A stretch of 56,967 bases of DNA from Planctomycetia bacterium (GTDB lineage: Bacteria; Planctomycetota; UBA8108; UBA1146): assembly GCA_012269595.1 (NCBI GenBank), contig JAAXJX010000047.1:1-56967 (forward strand). Reading direction: 5' to 3'. Numbering within the stretch: position 1 is the stretch's first letter; every line of letters starts with the position of its first letter. The position numbers and the translations under genes are program-made. A model generated the notes under the pieces. It saw only the letters and a program-made list of their open reading frames with translations, was not told where the DNA came from and searched no databases. Of this stretch, positions 16,098-24,078 are shown one piece after another.

Positions 16098-16706
16098 GTG
16101 AAATCTTCTCTCCCGGATCGCTCTCGTCCCTGCGTCATCGCAGGCCTGGGCAATCCGGGAGATTCTTATTCCGGCACCGTCCACAACGCCGGTTTTGAAG
16201 TCATCGATCGGCTCGTTCGGAAGCTGGACTGTGAGTCCGGTGAACAACCGGACCTGCGCTTCTGGCAAACCCGCTGGAAGGGCAGGCCTGTCCATTTGCT
16301 CCAGCCACAGACCTTCATGAATTTGAGTGGTCCTCCGGTGAAAGGGTATTTGCGCAAGTGGGACGCTGAAATCGGTGATCTGCTCGTGGTGGTCGACGAT
16401 CTCGACCTGGCTCCGGGAGTTCTCCGGATTCGACCGGGAGGCTCTTCCGGAGGGCATCGGGGGCTTCAGGACCTGATCGATCATCTGCGGAGTGACCGAT
16501 TCTGCCGCTGCAGGGTCGGTGTCGGGCGTCCGGCGGAAGGGGAGGCGGTCGAGGATTTTGTCCTCAAACCTCCTCCAGAGGATCAAAAGCCTCTCTTTGA
16601 GGCTTCTCTGGACCGGGCGGCCGAAAGTGTACTTTGCTGGGCAGTTCAGGGTGCCAAAAATGCTGCCCTTCGTTACAATGGCCCGCTTCCCGACCTCTCC
16701 GATTGA
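16098..16706 (+). CDS. pth: Peptidyl-tRNA hydrolase
   Basis: A 202-residue enzyme that frees tRNA from peptidyl-tRNAs dropped by ribosomes. GLGNPGDSYSGTVHNAGF holds the conserved Asn and the catalytic His. FMNLSG and VVDDLDL, with the catalytic Asp, follow, then GSSGGHRGLQDLI. In most relatives the third motif is TRHN; here it is TVHN, a small departure. The start is GTG with a weak upstream GAGAG. It is co-directional with rplY 32 bp upstream and rpsF about 107 bp downstream. Confidence 0.93.
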   Translation: MKSSLPDRSRPCVIAGLGNPGDSYSGTVHNAGFEVIDRLVRKLDCESGEQPDLRFWQTRWKGRPVHLLQPQTFMNLSGPPVKGYLRKWDAEIGDLLVVVDDLDLAPGVLRIRPGGSSGGHRGLQDLIDHLRSDRFCRCRVGVGRPAEGEAVEDFVLKPPPEDQKPLFEASLDRAAESVLCWAVQGAKNAALRYNGPLPDLSD

Positions 16707-16813
16707 GAAGAGTGAGGGTGAATCAGTTTGAAACATTGGTGTGAAGTGGCAGAGATTCCCTGTTGGTCACGGGGGGGCGACTTCACGTATCCCGATCTGC
16801 AAAGGAGATCACC

Positions 16814-17329
16814 TTGACCGAAAGACTTTACGAGGGACTGTTCCTCGTGGATGCCTCTGTTGCATCCCAGAATTGGGCCGAGTTGGAGGCCCTGATGACC
16901 GGAATCGTGACCAATCATGGCGGTTCCATCGAGTACAGCGAGAAGTGGCCCGAGCAGCGTCTCGCCTACGAGATCAATGGCACCAAACGTGGTGTCTATT
17001 TCCTCGTCTACTTCCGCGCTGATACGCAAAGCATCGTTGGCATGCGCAACGACGCCCAACTCAGTGAAAAGATCATGCGTTGTCTCTTTGTTCAGGAAAC
17101 CTTCCTGGAAGAAGAGATGAAGCGTCGTCAGGAAGTGGCTGAGCGTCGGGCTGCTGAACCTGAGCCTGCTGCTGAAGCACCTGCTGCCGAAGAGGCCGCA
17201 GCTGAAGAACCGGCAGCTGAGGCACCCGCCGAAGAGGCGGCTGCTGACTCCGGAGAGTCCGAGGCAGCGGAAGAACCTGTGGCCGTCGAACATGACGCCG
17301 GAGCAGGTGAAGAGGAAGAGAAGGAATAG
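16814..17329 (+). CDS. rpsF: 30S ribosomal protein bS6 with long acidic tail
   Basis: The start is a TTG at 16814 behind AAAGGAGA; an upstream in-frame start at 16763 has no ribosome site and adds nonsense-like residues. Residues 1-105 are the S6 fold (TERLYEGLFLVD, then KWPEQRLAYEINGTKRGVYFLVYF). Residues about 106-171 form a low-complexity tail of Ala, Glu and Pro, repeating units such as APAAEEAAAEEPA. In E. coli S6 has a Glu tail added after translation; here a much longer acidic tail is genome-encoded. The neighbours ssb and rpsR are the classical partners. Confidence 0.93.
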   Translation: MTERLYEGLFLVDASVASQNWAELEALMTGIVTNHGGSIEYSEKWPEQRLAYEINGTKRGVYFLVYFRADTQSIVGMRNDAQLSEKIMRCLFVQETFLEEEMKRRQEVAERRAAEPEPAAEAPAAEEAAAEEPAAEAPAEEAAADSGESEAAEEPVAVEHDAGAGEEEEKE

Positions 17330-17341
17330 AAGGAGGCTTCC

Positions 17342-17785
17342 ATGGAGTTCAATAAAGTTTTTCTTGCTGGCAACTTGACCAGAGACCCTGAATTGAGAAT
17401 GGCTGGATCGACGTCTGTCGTGACCCTTGGTATTGCCAGTAACAGAACTTTTTCCCGTGCAGGAAGCCAGGAAAAGGAAAAGGAAACCACCTTCGTCGAT
17501 GTCGACGTTTGGGGGCGGCAGGCTGAAACCTGCAACCAATACCTTTCCAAGGGGAGTGGCGTACTGATCGAAGGACGCCTCAAGCTGGATCAGTGGCAGG
17601 ACAAGGACGGCAACAACCGTAACAAACTCAAGGTGGTTGCTGAGCGCGTCAATTTCATGCCCCGATCCGGTGGAAACGGACCGCAGCAGGGAGACTCCTT
17701 TGGGGGATCCAGCAGCGGAGAGTCTGCCCCCAGTGGTGGCGGATTCCCTCAGGGCGAAACCTTCAACGACGAAGTGCCCTTCTAA
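17342..17785 (+). CDS. ssb: Single-stranded DNA-binding protein
   Basis: A 147-residue SSB. The OB fold covers about 1-108 (FNKVFLAGNLTRDPELR, then FVDVDVWGRQAE and GVLIEGRLKLDQW). A Gly/Ser-rich linker leads to the acidic tip DEVPF, the motif through which SSB recruits replication and repair partners. AAGGAGG precedes the ATG. It lies between rpsF and rpsR and upstream of dnaB, the usual arrangement. Confidence 0.96.
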   Translation: MEFNKVFLAGNLTRDPELRMAGSTSVVTLGIASNRTFSRAGSQEKEKETTFVDVDVWGRQAETCNQYLSKGSGVLIEGRLKLDQWQDKDGNNRNKLKVVAERVNFMPRSGGNGPQQGDSFGGSSSGESAPSGGGFPQGETFNDEVPF

Positions 17786-17810
17786 ACAAAAATTGAAATG
17801 AGATTTTGAA

Positions 17811-18017
17811 ATGTTTGGACGCAAGGAAAAGAAGTCGCTGGTCGCCGACCGCGAGTACATCGACTACAAGGACGTCGATCTTCTTCAGAGACTCGTTGCC
17901 AGTAATGGCAAAATGGTTTCCAGAAGACAGATCGGTTGCAACTCAAAGATGCAGCACATGATCAAGCGTGCCGTACACAGGGCCCGCTTCATGGGCTTGA
18001 TCCCTTACGGGCAATAG
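17811..18017 (+). CDS. rpsR: 30S ribosomal protein bS18
   Basis: A 68-residue S18. The conserved core IDYKDVDLLQRLV, then NSKMQHMIKRAVHRARFMGLIPY, is intact, and S18 binds next to S6 on the small subunit platform. In other bacteria the second motif reads with K-Q-R at the start of the helix, so NSKMQHM is a mild variant. The ribosome site is weak. The gene is 25 bp after ssb and 16 bp before rplI. Confidence 0.95.
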   Translation: MFGRKEKKSLVADREYIDYKDVDLLQRLVASNGKMVSRRQIGCNSKMQHMIKRAVHRARFMGLIPYGQ

Positions 18018-18033
18018 GGAAAGGAACAGCGTC

Positions 18034-18528
18034 ATGAAATTGTTTTTGACCAAAGACGTTCCCAACCTGGGAGCTCTCGGTGACGTCGTCACCGTCAAAC
18101 CCGGCTATGCCCGCAACTTCCTGATCCCCCGTGGTATGGGTGTGGAGTTGGCCCGTGCCAACCTGCAGTGGATCGAAGGCCAGAAGAAACGTGTGGAGGC
18201 CCAAGAGGCCGAACGTTTGGCCAATCTTCAGACTCTGGCAGAGTCAATCAACGGTGCTTCCTGCACATTGATCGCCCGTGCCACCGAAGAAGGTCACCTT
18301 TTCGGATCGGTGACTGCTGCGAATATCTGCGAGCAGATGGCGGGTGAAGGTGTTCAGATTGATCCCGAAACCATTGACCTGGAGAAGCCGATCAAGGAGT
18401 TGGGAATTTACAATCTCAACGTCCATGTCCACCCTGAAGTCGAGACCACCATCAAGGTTTGGGTCGTCAAGGCAGACGAGGACGGTCAGGCCTCTGAGGA
18501 GGAAGCAGAAGGCTCGGAAGAGGGCTAG
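18034..18528 (+). CDS. rplI: 50S ribosomal protein bL9
   Basis: A 164-residue L9. The N-terminal rRNA-binding domain has LTKDVPNLGALGDVVTVKPGYARNFLIPRG. A long connecting helix (rich in Glu, Ala and Lys) follows, then a C-terminal domain with GHLFGSVTAANI and a short acidic tail after about residue 148. AAAGGAAC precedes the ATG. It ends the rpsF-ssb-rpsR-rplI block and is followed by a strong hairpin. Confidence 0.96.
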   Translation: MKLFLTKDVPNLGALGDVVTVKPGYARNFLIPRGMGVELARANLQWIEGQKKRVEAQEAERLANLQTLAESINGASCTLIARATEEGHLFGSVTAANICEQMAGEGVQIDPETIDLEKPIKELGIYNLNVHVHPEVETTIKVWVVKADEDGQASEEEAEGSEEG

Positions 18529-18600
18529 AACCTCTCTGGGATTCCATGCTTTCCCTGAGGGGGATGCTCCAGTAACGTGCAGGAACTGTTAGCGACAGTG

Positions 18601-18702
18601 GGCCCGGCAATGCCAGACGGTGTTGCCGGGCCTGTTTGTCGATTTACGGGGGAGTGGAAGCCATTTCCTGATTCATGGCTTACATGCGGCTCAGGCCGCA
18701 TG
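18601..18702 (+). promoter_or_regulatory. Three hairpins between rplI and dnaB
   Basis: Three inverted repeats stand in a row. A 10-bp stem GGCCCGGCAA/TTGCCGGGCC (18601-18632) is followed by TGTTTGTC, a weak terminator-like tail. Then come AAGCCAT/ATGGCTT (18658-18681) and CATGCGGC/GCCGCATG (18683-18702). The first probably ends or attenuates the ribosomal-protein transcript. The others may shape the dnaB leader. No clear -35/-10 pair is visible before dnaB. Confidence 0.5.
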
Positions 18703-18802
18703 ATTGATTCACGTACGGGTGAAGAACACTCCGGGAGAGTTGAGAAACAACCCGACGACTGCCTGAATCGGTATGGGAGTCCCGGGTTTGAAGCGGGGAA
18801 CG

Positions 18803-20149
18803 ATGGTGACAAGAGATATGCCCGAGGCCACTTTGCCTCACAACCGCGAAGCAGAGGAGTCCCTGTTGGGAGCTCTGCTCTATGGCGGCAATGTCAGCCG
18901 AATGGCGATTGAACAGTTGAAGCCCGAGGATTTCTACCTTGGCAGGCACCAGACGATCTTTCGTCACATCCTGCAACTTTTTGCAGACGAGGGCGTCATA
19001 GAAACGGTTCTCCTTGTCGATCTCCTTGAAAAAGAAGAGCAGTTGGAAGAGGCGGGGGGACGGGATTACATCCAGGAGCTTCCCAAACGGGTTCGGACCA
19101 GTGGAAATGCTCTCGAGTATGCCCACATTATCAAAGAGGCTTCCCGGCGCAGAAATGTCATCAACGTTTGTCATGAGATCGAAAAGCGGGCCCGTGTTGG
19201 CAAGGAGAATTCCGCCAATCTGATCGACGAAGCCGGAGCAGAAGTGCTTCGACTCGCCGAGGGAACCGATCGAAAACACGTTCACACCATGAAGAAATCT
19301 CTCGAAGAGGTTTTCAATCTGGTGGATCAAAGAGAGAAGGGTGAAGCTCCCGGTGTTTTGACGGGCTTCAAGAGACTGGACGAATTGACGAGTGGTCTTC
19401 AACAGACCGATCTCGTGATCATCGCCGGTCGACCTGCCATGGGTAAAACCACCTTCAGCCTGAATGTGGCTCTCAACGCTGCATTCCGGAACCAGATCCC
19501 CGTTGCAGTCTTCAGTCTTGAAATGAGCTATGACCAAATCGCCGCGAGCATGTTGTGTAATGCCTCCGGTGTGGCGGCTGATCGCCTTTACAAAAACAAG
19601 TTGACCGATCAGGACTGGGATCGACTGATAGCCACTTCGACCCAGTTGTCCAATGCTCCCATTTTCATTGACGACTCTCCGGGGCTGAATGCGATGTCGA
19701 TCCGCTCCAGAGCCCGAATGATGCACAACAAGCACAATCTGGGGTTGATCGTGATCGATTACCTCCAGTTGCTGGAAATGGGCAGTGGCCGCACAGAGAA
19801 CCGGCAACAGGAAATCTCGCAAATCTCCCGATCACTGAAGCAATTGGCGCGAGAACTGAAAGTTCCCGTCGTGACCCTGTCCCAGCTCTCCCGAGCGGTG
19901 GAATCCAGAGATAATCATCGCCCGCGAATGTCTGATTTGCGGGAATCCGGGGCCATCGAACAGGATGCAGACCTTATCATGTTGCTTTACCGTGAAGAGT
20001 ACTACCAACCGGAGAAAGAGGACGCCAAAGGCATGGCCGAAGTCATCGTTGCAAAGCATCGAAAAGGCCAGACAGACAATATCCCGCTGGCATTCAGGGG
20101 AGAAACTCTGACCTTTGCCAACCCCTCGCTCCCCAGTGACGCTTTTTAG
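18803..20149 (+). CDS. dnaB: Replicative DNA helicase DnaB
   Basis: The hexameric helicase that unwinds DNA at the replication fork. The N-terminal DnaG-interacting domain (LPHNREAEESLLGALL) and the RecA-like ATPase domain with Walker A GRPAMGKT (about 208-215) and Walker B LIVIDYLQLL are intact. SQLSRAVESR and DLRESGAIEQDADLI are standard helicase motifs. I chose ATG 18803 (upstream GGGGA); ATG 18773 has no ribosome site and ATG 18818 is also possible, so the first few residues are uncertain. No intein or insertion is seen. Confidence 0.95.
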   Translation: MVTRDMPEATLPHNREAEESLLGALLYGGNVSRMAIEQLKPEDFYLGRHQTIFRHILQLFADEGVIETVLLVDLLEKEEQLEEAGGRDYIQELPKRVRTSGNALEYAHIIKEASRRRNVINVCHEIEKRARVGKENSANLIDEAGAEVLRLAEGTDRKHVHTMKKSLEEVFNLVDQREKGEAPGVLTGFKRLDELTSGLQQTDLVIIAGRPAMGKTTFSLNVALNAAFRNQIPVAVFSLEMSYDQIAASMLCNASGVAADRLYKNKLTDQDWDRLIATSTQLSNAPIFIDDSPGLNAMSIRSRARMMHNKHNLGLIVIDYLQLLEMGSGRTENRQQEISQISRSLKQLARELKVPVVTLSQLSRAVESRDNHRPRMSDLRESGAIEQDADLIMLLYREEYYQPEKEDAKGMAEVIVAKHRKGQTDNIPLAFRGETLTFANPSLPSDAF

Positions 20150-20169
20150 AAATAGCGAACAGGAGAACC

Positions 20170-20730
20170 ATGAAACTCTCAGCCCAGAGCCTTTTGATCA
20201 GCGTCGGCGTAATCGCCCTTTTGACTCTCTCCTTGGGAGCGGGTCTTCTCGGGGTTCCCTACCAGATGGAAACCCATCGCATTGGTGTATGCGATGTTCA
20301 GATCGTTCTGGATCAGATTCCGCAAGGCAAAGCGATTACCGAAGAGTTCAATGGCCTCAGAGCATCGATGGAGAATCAACTGCGCTCCCTCGAAGCAGAA
20401 CTTCGCAAACTGGAACAGGAAGCCCAGCAATTGACGCCCGGTTCCGATTCCCGGAGGGATGTGGAAAAGAACTTTGCTCTGAAGAATGCCGAACTGATCT
20501 GGAAGAAAGAGGACCTTGAAAAAGAGTTCGCTGTCAAATTCCAGGAACGCAGGGAAGTACTTGTCGGTCTGGTTCGTGCTGCCATCGAAGAAGTCGCCCT
20601 TGAACGTCAACTGGACGTAGTCGTGAACAATGTCTCCAGATCTGAAAACTTCAAGGTGTACGTCAGCGTATGGGCCAAGCCTGAGCTGGATATCACCATG
20701 GAAGTGATCAACAGGGTTTCACAAAAGTAA
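20170..20730 (+). CDS. OmpH/Skp-family periplasmic chaperone
   Basis: A 186-residue protein with an N-terminal hydrophobic segment (LLISVGVIALLTLSLGAGLL) acting as signal or anchor. It continues with IGVCDVQIVLDQIPQGKAI and a long charged coiled-coil arm (about 55-150), then VNNVSRSENFKVYVSVW. This is the Skp/OmpH plan, in which a trimer with tentacle-like helices carries unfolded outer-membrane proteins across the periplasm. It lies directly upstream of lpxC-fabZ and lpxA, the same neighbourhood as skp in many Gram-negatives. AGGAGA precedes the ATG. Confidence 0.85.
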   Translation: MKLSAQSLLISVGVIALLTLSLGAGLLGVPYQMETHRIGVCDVQIVLDQIPQGKAITEEFNGLRASMENQLRSLEAELRKLEQEAQQLTPGSDSRRDVEKNFALKNAELIWKKEDLEKEFAVKFQERREVLVGLVRAAIEEVALERQLDVVVNNVSRSENFKVYVSVWAKPELDITMEVINRVSQK

Positions 20731-20732
20731 TC

Positions 20733-22037
20733 TTGAACTCTCCGCATCAACACACGATCCGCGATGAAACCATATTCAAGGGCCCCGGGCTTCACTCTGG
20801 GGAGGAAACCACCCTTCGAATGCTTCCCGGAGAACCGGACAGCGGTATTCAATTCGTTCGCGTGGATCAATCACCGGAAGTTCGGATCCCCCTGAGCCTG
20901 GAGACTCTTCGGAAAAATCCCCGACGCACCAGCTTTGGGATTGGAGATGTTGAAGTCCACACTTGCGAACACCTGCTTTCGGTTCTTCATGTTCTCGGCG
21001 TCGAAAATGCAGTCATCGAAATGGACGGCCCTGAAGTTCCAGGCATGGACGGAAGTTCACTGCCTTTTCTTGAAGGCGTAGGAGAAAGCGGTTTGGAAGC
21101 CCAGGGTTCACGGGCCCGCAAACTCGCCATTTCCACGCCGGTCAGCGCTGAGGAAAACCTTGCCAGTGTCGTCGCCTTGCCCGGGAATGACCTTCGAGTG
21201 ACTTATACCCTCCAGTATTCCGGTGAACCGGGGTTCAACCAGACTGTCGATTTCAAGATCGATGAGGAAACCTATCGCAAGGAGATCGCACCCGCTCGCA
21301 CCTTTGTTCTTGAACGTGAAGTCAAGGAACTGAAAGCCAAGGGACTGGGTAAAGGTGCGACCGAAGAAAACACCGTGATTGTGACGGATCAGGGTGAAGC
21401 ACTTGGCGGCCGATTCGAAGATGAACCTGCTCGCCATAAGGTTCTCGACCTTCTGGGAGATCTTTTCGTTCTACGGTGTTCTCTTCAGGGGCACATCATT
21501 GCTCATCGCAGTGGTCACAGTCTCAACGGCACGCTGGCTGGAAAAATAGCCCAGGCGCACGTTCGGGAAATGGAATTGGAAGACATTCTGGTGCGCTCAC
21601 CAAAAGGTCTGGAAATTCGCGACATTCACAAGTTGCTTCCGCACCGTTACCCATTCCTGCTTGTCGATCGAGTCCTTGAGGTCGAAGAAGGGGTCCGTGC
21701 TGTCGGTTTGAAGAATGTCACCTTCAATGAAGATTTTTTTCAGGGGCATTTTCCTGGCCAGCCGGTCATGCCGGGGGTCCTTCAGCTGGAAGCTCTCGCC
21801 CAACTTTCGGGCGTTCTTCTTCTCAGGGGAAGTCAGGATGCTTCGCGGTTGGCCTATATTCTGGGAATCGACGACGTCAAATTCAGAAAAACCGTCGTTC
21901 CCGGTGACCAATTAATCCTTGAGGCCGAGTTGAAAAGGCTCCGGGAAAGGTCCGCAGAGGTGCTGGTTCGTGCTACTGTAGACGGCAAGCCCGTAACAGA
22001 GGCTTCGATCCGGTTCATGCTGGTGGATGCTCAATAG
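20733..22037 (+). CDS. lpxC-fabZ: LpxC-FabZ fusion: UDP-3-O-acyl-GlcNAc deacetylase / hydroxyacyl-ACP dehydratase
   Basis: One 434-residue protein joins two enzymes. Residues 1-280 are LpxC, the committed zinc deacetylase of lipid A synthesis: TCEHLLSVLHVLG, ARHKVLDLLGDL and HRSGHSLN carry the zinc ligands and catalytic residues. Residues 290-434 are FabZ, which dehydrates 3-hydroxyacyl-ACP: LPHRYPFLLVDRV and GHFPGQPVMPGVL hold the catalytic His and hot-dog helix. The fusion is known from Bacteroidetes and Planctomycetota. It joins two users of the same 3-hydroxyacyl-ACP pool. The start is TTG at 20733, two bases after the ompH stop, with only a weak ribosome site. Confidence 0.94.
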   Translation: MNSPHQHTIRDETIFKGPGLHSGEETTLRMLPGEPDSGIQFVRVDQSPEVRIPLSLETLRKNPRRTSFGIGDVEVHTCEHLLSVLHVLGVENAVIEMDGPEVPGMDGSSLPFLEGVGESGLEAQGSRARKLAISTPVSAEENLASVVALPGNDLRVTYTLQYSGEPGFNQTVDFKIDEETYRKEIAPARTFVLEREVKELKAKGLGKGATEENTVIVTDQGEALGGRFEDEPARHKVLDLLGDLFVLRCSLQGHIIAHRSGHSLNGTLAGKIAQAHVREMELEDILVRSPKGLEIRDIHKLLPHRYPFLLVDRVLEVEEGVRAVGLKNVTFNEDFFQGHFPGQPVMPGVLQLEALAQLSGVLLLRGSQDASRLAYILGIDDVKFRKTVVPGDQLILEAELKRLRERSAEVLVRATVDGKPVTEASIRFMLVDAQ

Positions 22038-22047
22038 GGAGTTTGGA

Positions 22048-22833
22048 TTGATTCACCCAACTGCGATTATCGATCCCGGTGCTGAACTGGGTGAAGGTGT
22101 GGAGATCGGGGCGGGCGCATACATTGGCCCCCAGGTTTTCATCGGTGACCATTGCGTCATTCATCACCACGCCTCCGTGGTCCAAAACACCCGTATGGGT
22201 GAAAGAAACATCATTCACGCAGGATCCGTCATCGGCGGTGACCCCCAGGATAAAAAGTGGCAAGGCGAAGAAACCTGGCTTGAGATCGGCTCTGACAATC
22301 TTTTCCGCGAACACTGCACCATCAATCGTGGAACTGTTCAGGGTGGCGGCGTCACGCGCCTTGGAAACGGTTGCTACATTCTCGCCAGTTCTCATGTGGC
22401 CCACGACTGCATCGTGGGAAATGAAGTCATCATGGCGAATGGTGTTCTGCTGGGTGGTCATGTGGTCGTCGAGGACCAGGCCGGTTTCGGTGGATTGGCC
22501 GCCGTGCACCACTATGCCACCGTCGGTCGGCTCGCCTTTATCGGCGGCATGACCAAGGTCAGCACCGACGCTCCTCCATTTCTGATTACTGAAGGCAACC
22601 CGGCCCGAGTCCGTGCGGTCAATACCGTCGGCATGAAACGTGCAGGTCTGGATGAATCGGTATGCGCCTGGGTCAAGGAAGCACAGCGCTTGCTCTACAA
22701 CAACAACATGATTCGACGCGAAGCGTTCCAGCTCCTTGAGCAAAGAGGAGAGGTTCCTGAAGAGGGTGTCCATCTGCGCTCCTTCCTGCGTCGTTCCGAA
22801 GAGGGTCGTCAAGGCAGGGCTATTCAGCCGTAG
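22048..22833 (+). CDS. lpxA: UDP-GlcNAc O-acyltransferase (LpxA)
   Basis: The first enzyme of lipid A synthesis, adding a 3-hydroxyacyl chain to UDP-GlcNAc or a 3-amino analogue. It has hexapeptide repeats from IHPTAIIDPGAELG through IGDHCVIHHHASV, the catalytic His in SSHVAHDCIVGN, and the C-terminal helical domain after GLAAVHHYATVG. I prefer TTG 22048 (GGGAG 6 nt upstream) over ATG 22027. The TTG start gives 261 residues and the usual IHPTA opening, whereas the ATG lies inside the lpxC-fabZ gene. The next gene is a GnnA-like dehydrogenase. Confidence 0.94.
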   Translation: MIHPTAIIDPGAELGEGVEIGAGAYIGPQVFIGDHCVIHHHASVVQNTRMGERNIIHAGSVIGGDPQDKKWQGEETWLEIGSDNLFREHCTINRGTVQGGGVTRLGNGCYILASSHVAHDCIVGNEVIMANGVLLGGHVVVEDQAGFGGLAAVHHYATVGRLAFIGGMTKVSTDAPPFLITEGNPARVRAVNTVGMKRAGLDESVCAWVKEAQRLLYNNNMIRREAFQLLEQRGEVPEEGVHLRSFLRRSEEGRQGRAIQP

Positions 22834-22841
22834 GAGGTCCC

Positions 22842-23855
22842 TTGAAGGTTGCAGTCGTCGGTGTCGGTCATCTGGGCAGTGCTCATGCCAGAAACTGGAA
22901 TGAAATTCCGGATGCCGAACTGGTGGGGGTCTTTGATGCTGACGCTGACAGGTGTCGGGAGATCGCAGCCCTGAATGGCTGCAAACCCTTTGATAATCCA
23001 AATGACCTGATCGACAAAATCGACGCCGTCAGCATCGTGACTCCCACGCCACTGCATCGTCAGACTGCTGAGCCTTTTCTCAAGGCAGGCAAGGCCGTTC
23101 TCGTCGAAAAGCCATTGGCGCACACACTGGAAGACGCCCAGGCTCTTTGTGATATCGCTGACCAGTTCGGAGCGACTCTTCAGGTGGGGCATATCGAAAG
23201 ATTCAACCCCGTCGTACGTTCCGCCTTGCGAGAGATTGGGCAACCGACCTTTATCGAGTGCGATCGGATCCACCCCTATTCCCTGCGCTCCACTGAAACC
23301 AGTGTCGTCCATGATCTCATGATTCACGATATCGACATTGTCCTTCATTTGATGAAAAGCGAACTTGTGGACGTCGAGGCGCATGGCACTCGCGTCATTT
23401 CACCCACCGAAGACCTTGCCCACGCGCGCCTCGGCTTTTCTTCTGGCGCAACTGCCTTCGTCAAGACGAGCCGCGTCGCCTTCAGTCGGTCACGCAAGGT
23501 AAGGATCTTTTCTCCACGACATTACGTCAGCCTCGACCTTGTCGATCGCAGTGGATTTCAGGTAAGACTGGACCCGGATTACGATCCAGATGACTTCCTG
23601 GATGCTTCCGGGCGAATCGAGGCACCGGAGGGGGCGGAAGATTTCCTGGGGCGGCACCTGGAGCAATCTCCCCTGGAAATCAGTGGAGCCGAACCTCTTC
23701 GGGCTGAACTGGAAGCTTTTATGGAATCTGCCCGTGGAAACCGCCCTGTGGCTGTCACAGGGCCGCAGGGAGTTCGCGCCATGAAAGCTGCTGAAATGGT
23801 GCTCGACAGCCTGAGAGGCCGCCAGAGCCACCTGACGGACCTTTCCAGCCCTTGA
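22842..23855 (+). CDS. Gfo/Idh/MocA oxidoreductase, GnnA-like
   Basis: A 337-residue NAD(P)-dependent dehydrogenase. The Rossmann loop GVGHLGSAHARNW is at 7-19, EKPLAHTLEDA follows, and VHDLMIHDIDIVLHLM holds the catalytic-region His and Asp. It starts with TTG behind an excellent AGGAGG and begins 8 bp after lpxA. In Acidithiobacillus and Leptospira, gnnA lies next to lpxA and makes UDP-3-keto-GlcNAc, which GnnB aminates for amide-linked lipid A. No gnnB aminotransferase lies in the window, so this role is plausible but unproven. Other sugar dehydrogenase roles remain possible. Confidence 0.82.
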   Translation: MKVAVVGVGHLGSAHARNWNEIPDAELVGVFDADADRCREIAALNGCKPFDNPNDLIDKIDAVSIVTPTPLHRQTAEPFLKAGKAVLVEKPLAHTLEDAQALCDIADQFGATLQVGHIERFNPVVRSALREIGQPTFIECDRIHPYSLRSTETSVVHDLMIHDIDIVLHLMKSELVDVEAHGTRVISPTEDLAHARLGFSSGATAFVKTSRVAFSRSRKVRIFSPRHYVSLDLVDRSGFQVRLDPDYDPDDFLDASGRIEAPEGAEDFLGRHLEQSPLEISGAEPLRAELEAFMESARGNRPVAVTGPQGVRAMKAAEMVLDSLRGRQSHLTDLSSP

Positions 23856-23965
23856 TTCCGGGACTTCAGCTGTCCCGAGTGCTTTTCCTTCGGAATCCGG
23901 GAACCCCTTGGCAATAGGCCTGATTCGATTGATGGCCCTTGTCCAGATCGCTAATTTACTCGCTT

Positions 23966-23990
23966 GCCCTGCGTTGTTGCGGGGCTTTTT
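23966..23990 (+). terminator. Intrinsic terminator before rpsB
   Basis: GCCCTGC and GCGGGGC pair across a 6-nt loop (one G-T pair) and are followed by TTTTT. It ends the lpxA-dehydrogenase transcript. Alternatively it acts as an attenuator of the rpsB leader, where GGTTGCC/GGCAACC (23996-24013) and AACCC/GGGTT (24027-24038) follow. No gene is seen in 23856-24078. Confidence 0.6.
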
Positions 23991-24078
23991 ACAGCGGTTG
24001 CCTCAGGGCAACCTGTTTTGACACCAACCCGTGGGTTACCTGCTGAAGGGCCCCTGAGCGGGAAGGAAAGGAATCCTG

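Noticed and set aside
23929-23957. TTGATG-N17-TAATTT promoter for rpsB
   Set aside because: The predicted start would fall immediately before the terminator hairpin at 23966-23990, so a productive transcript is unlikely; the -10 is also poor.
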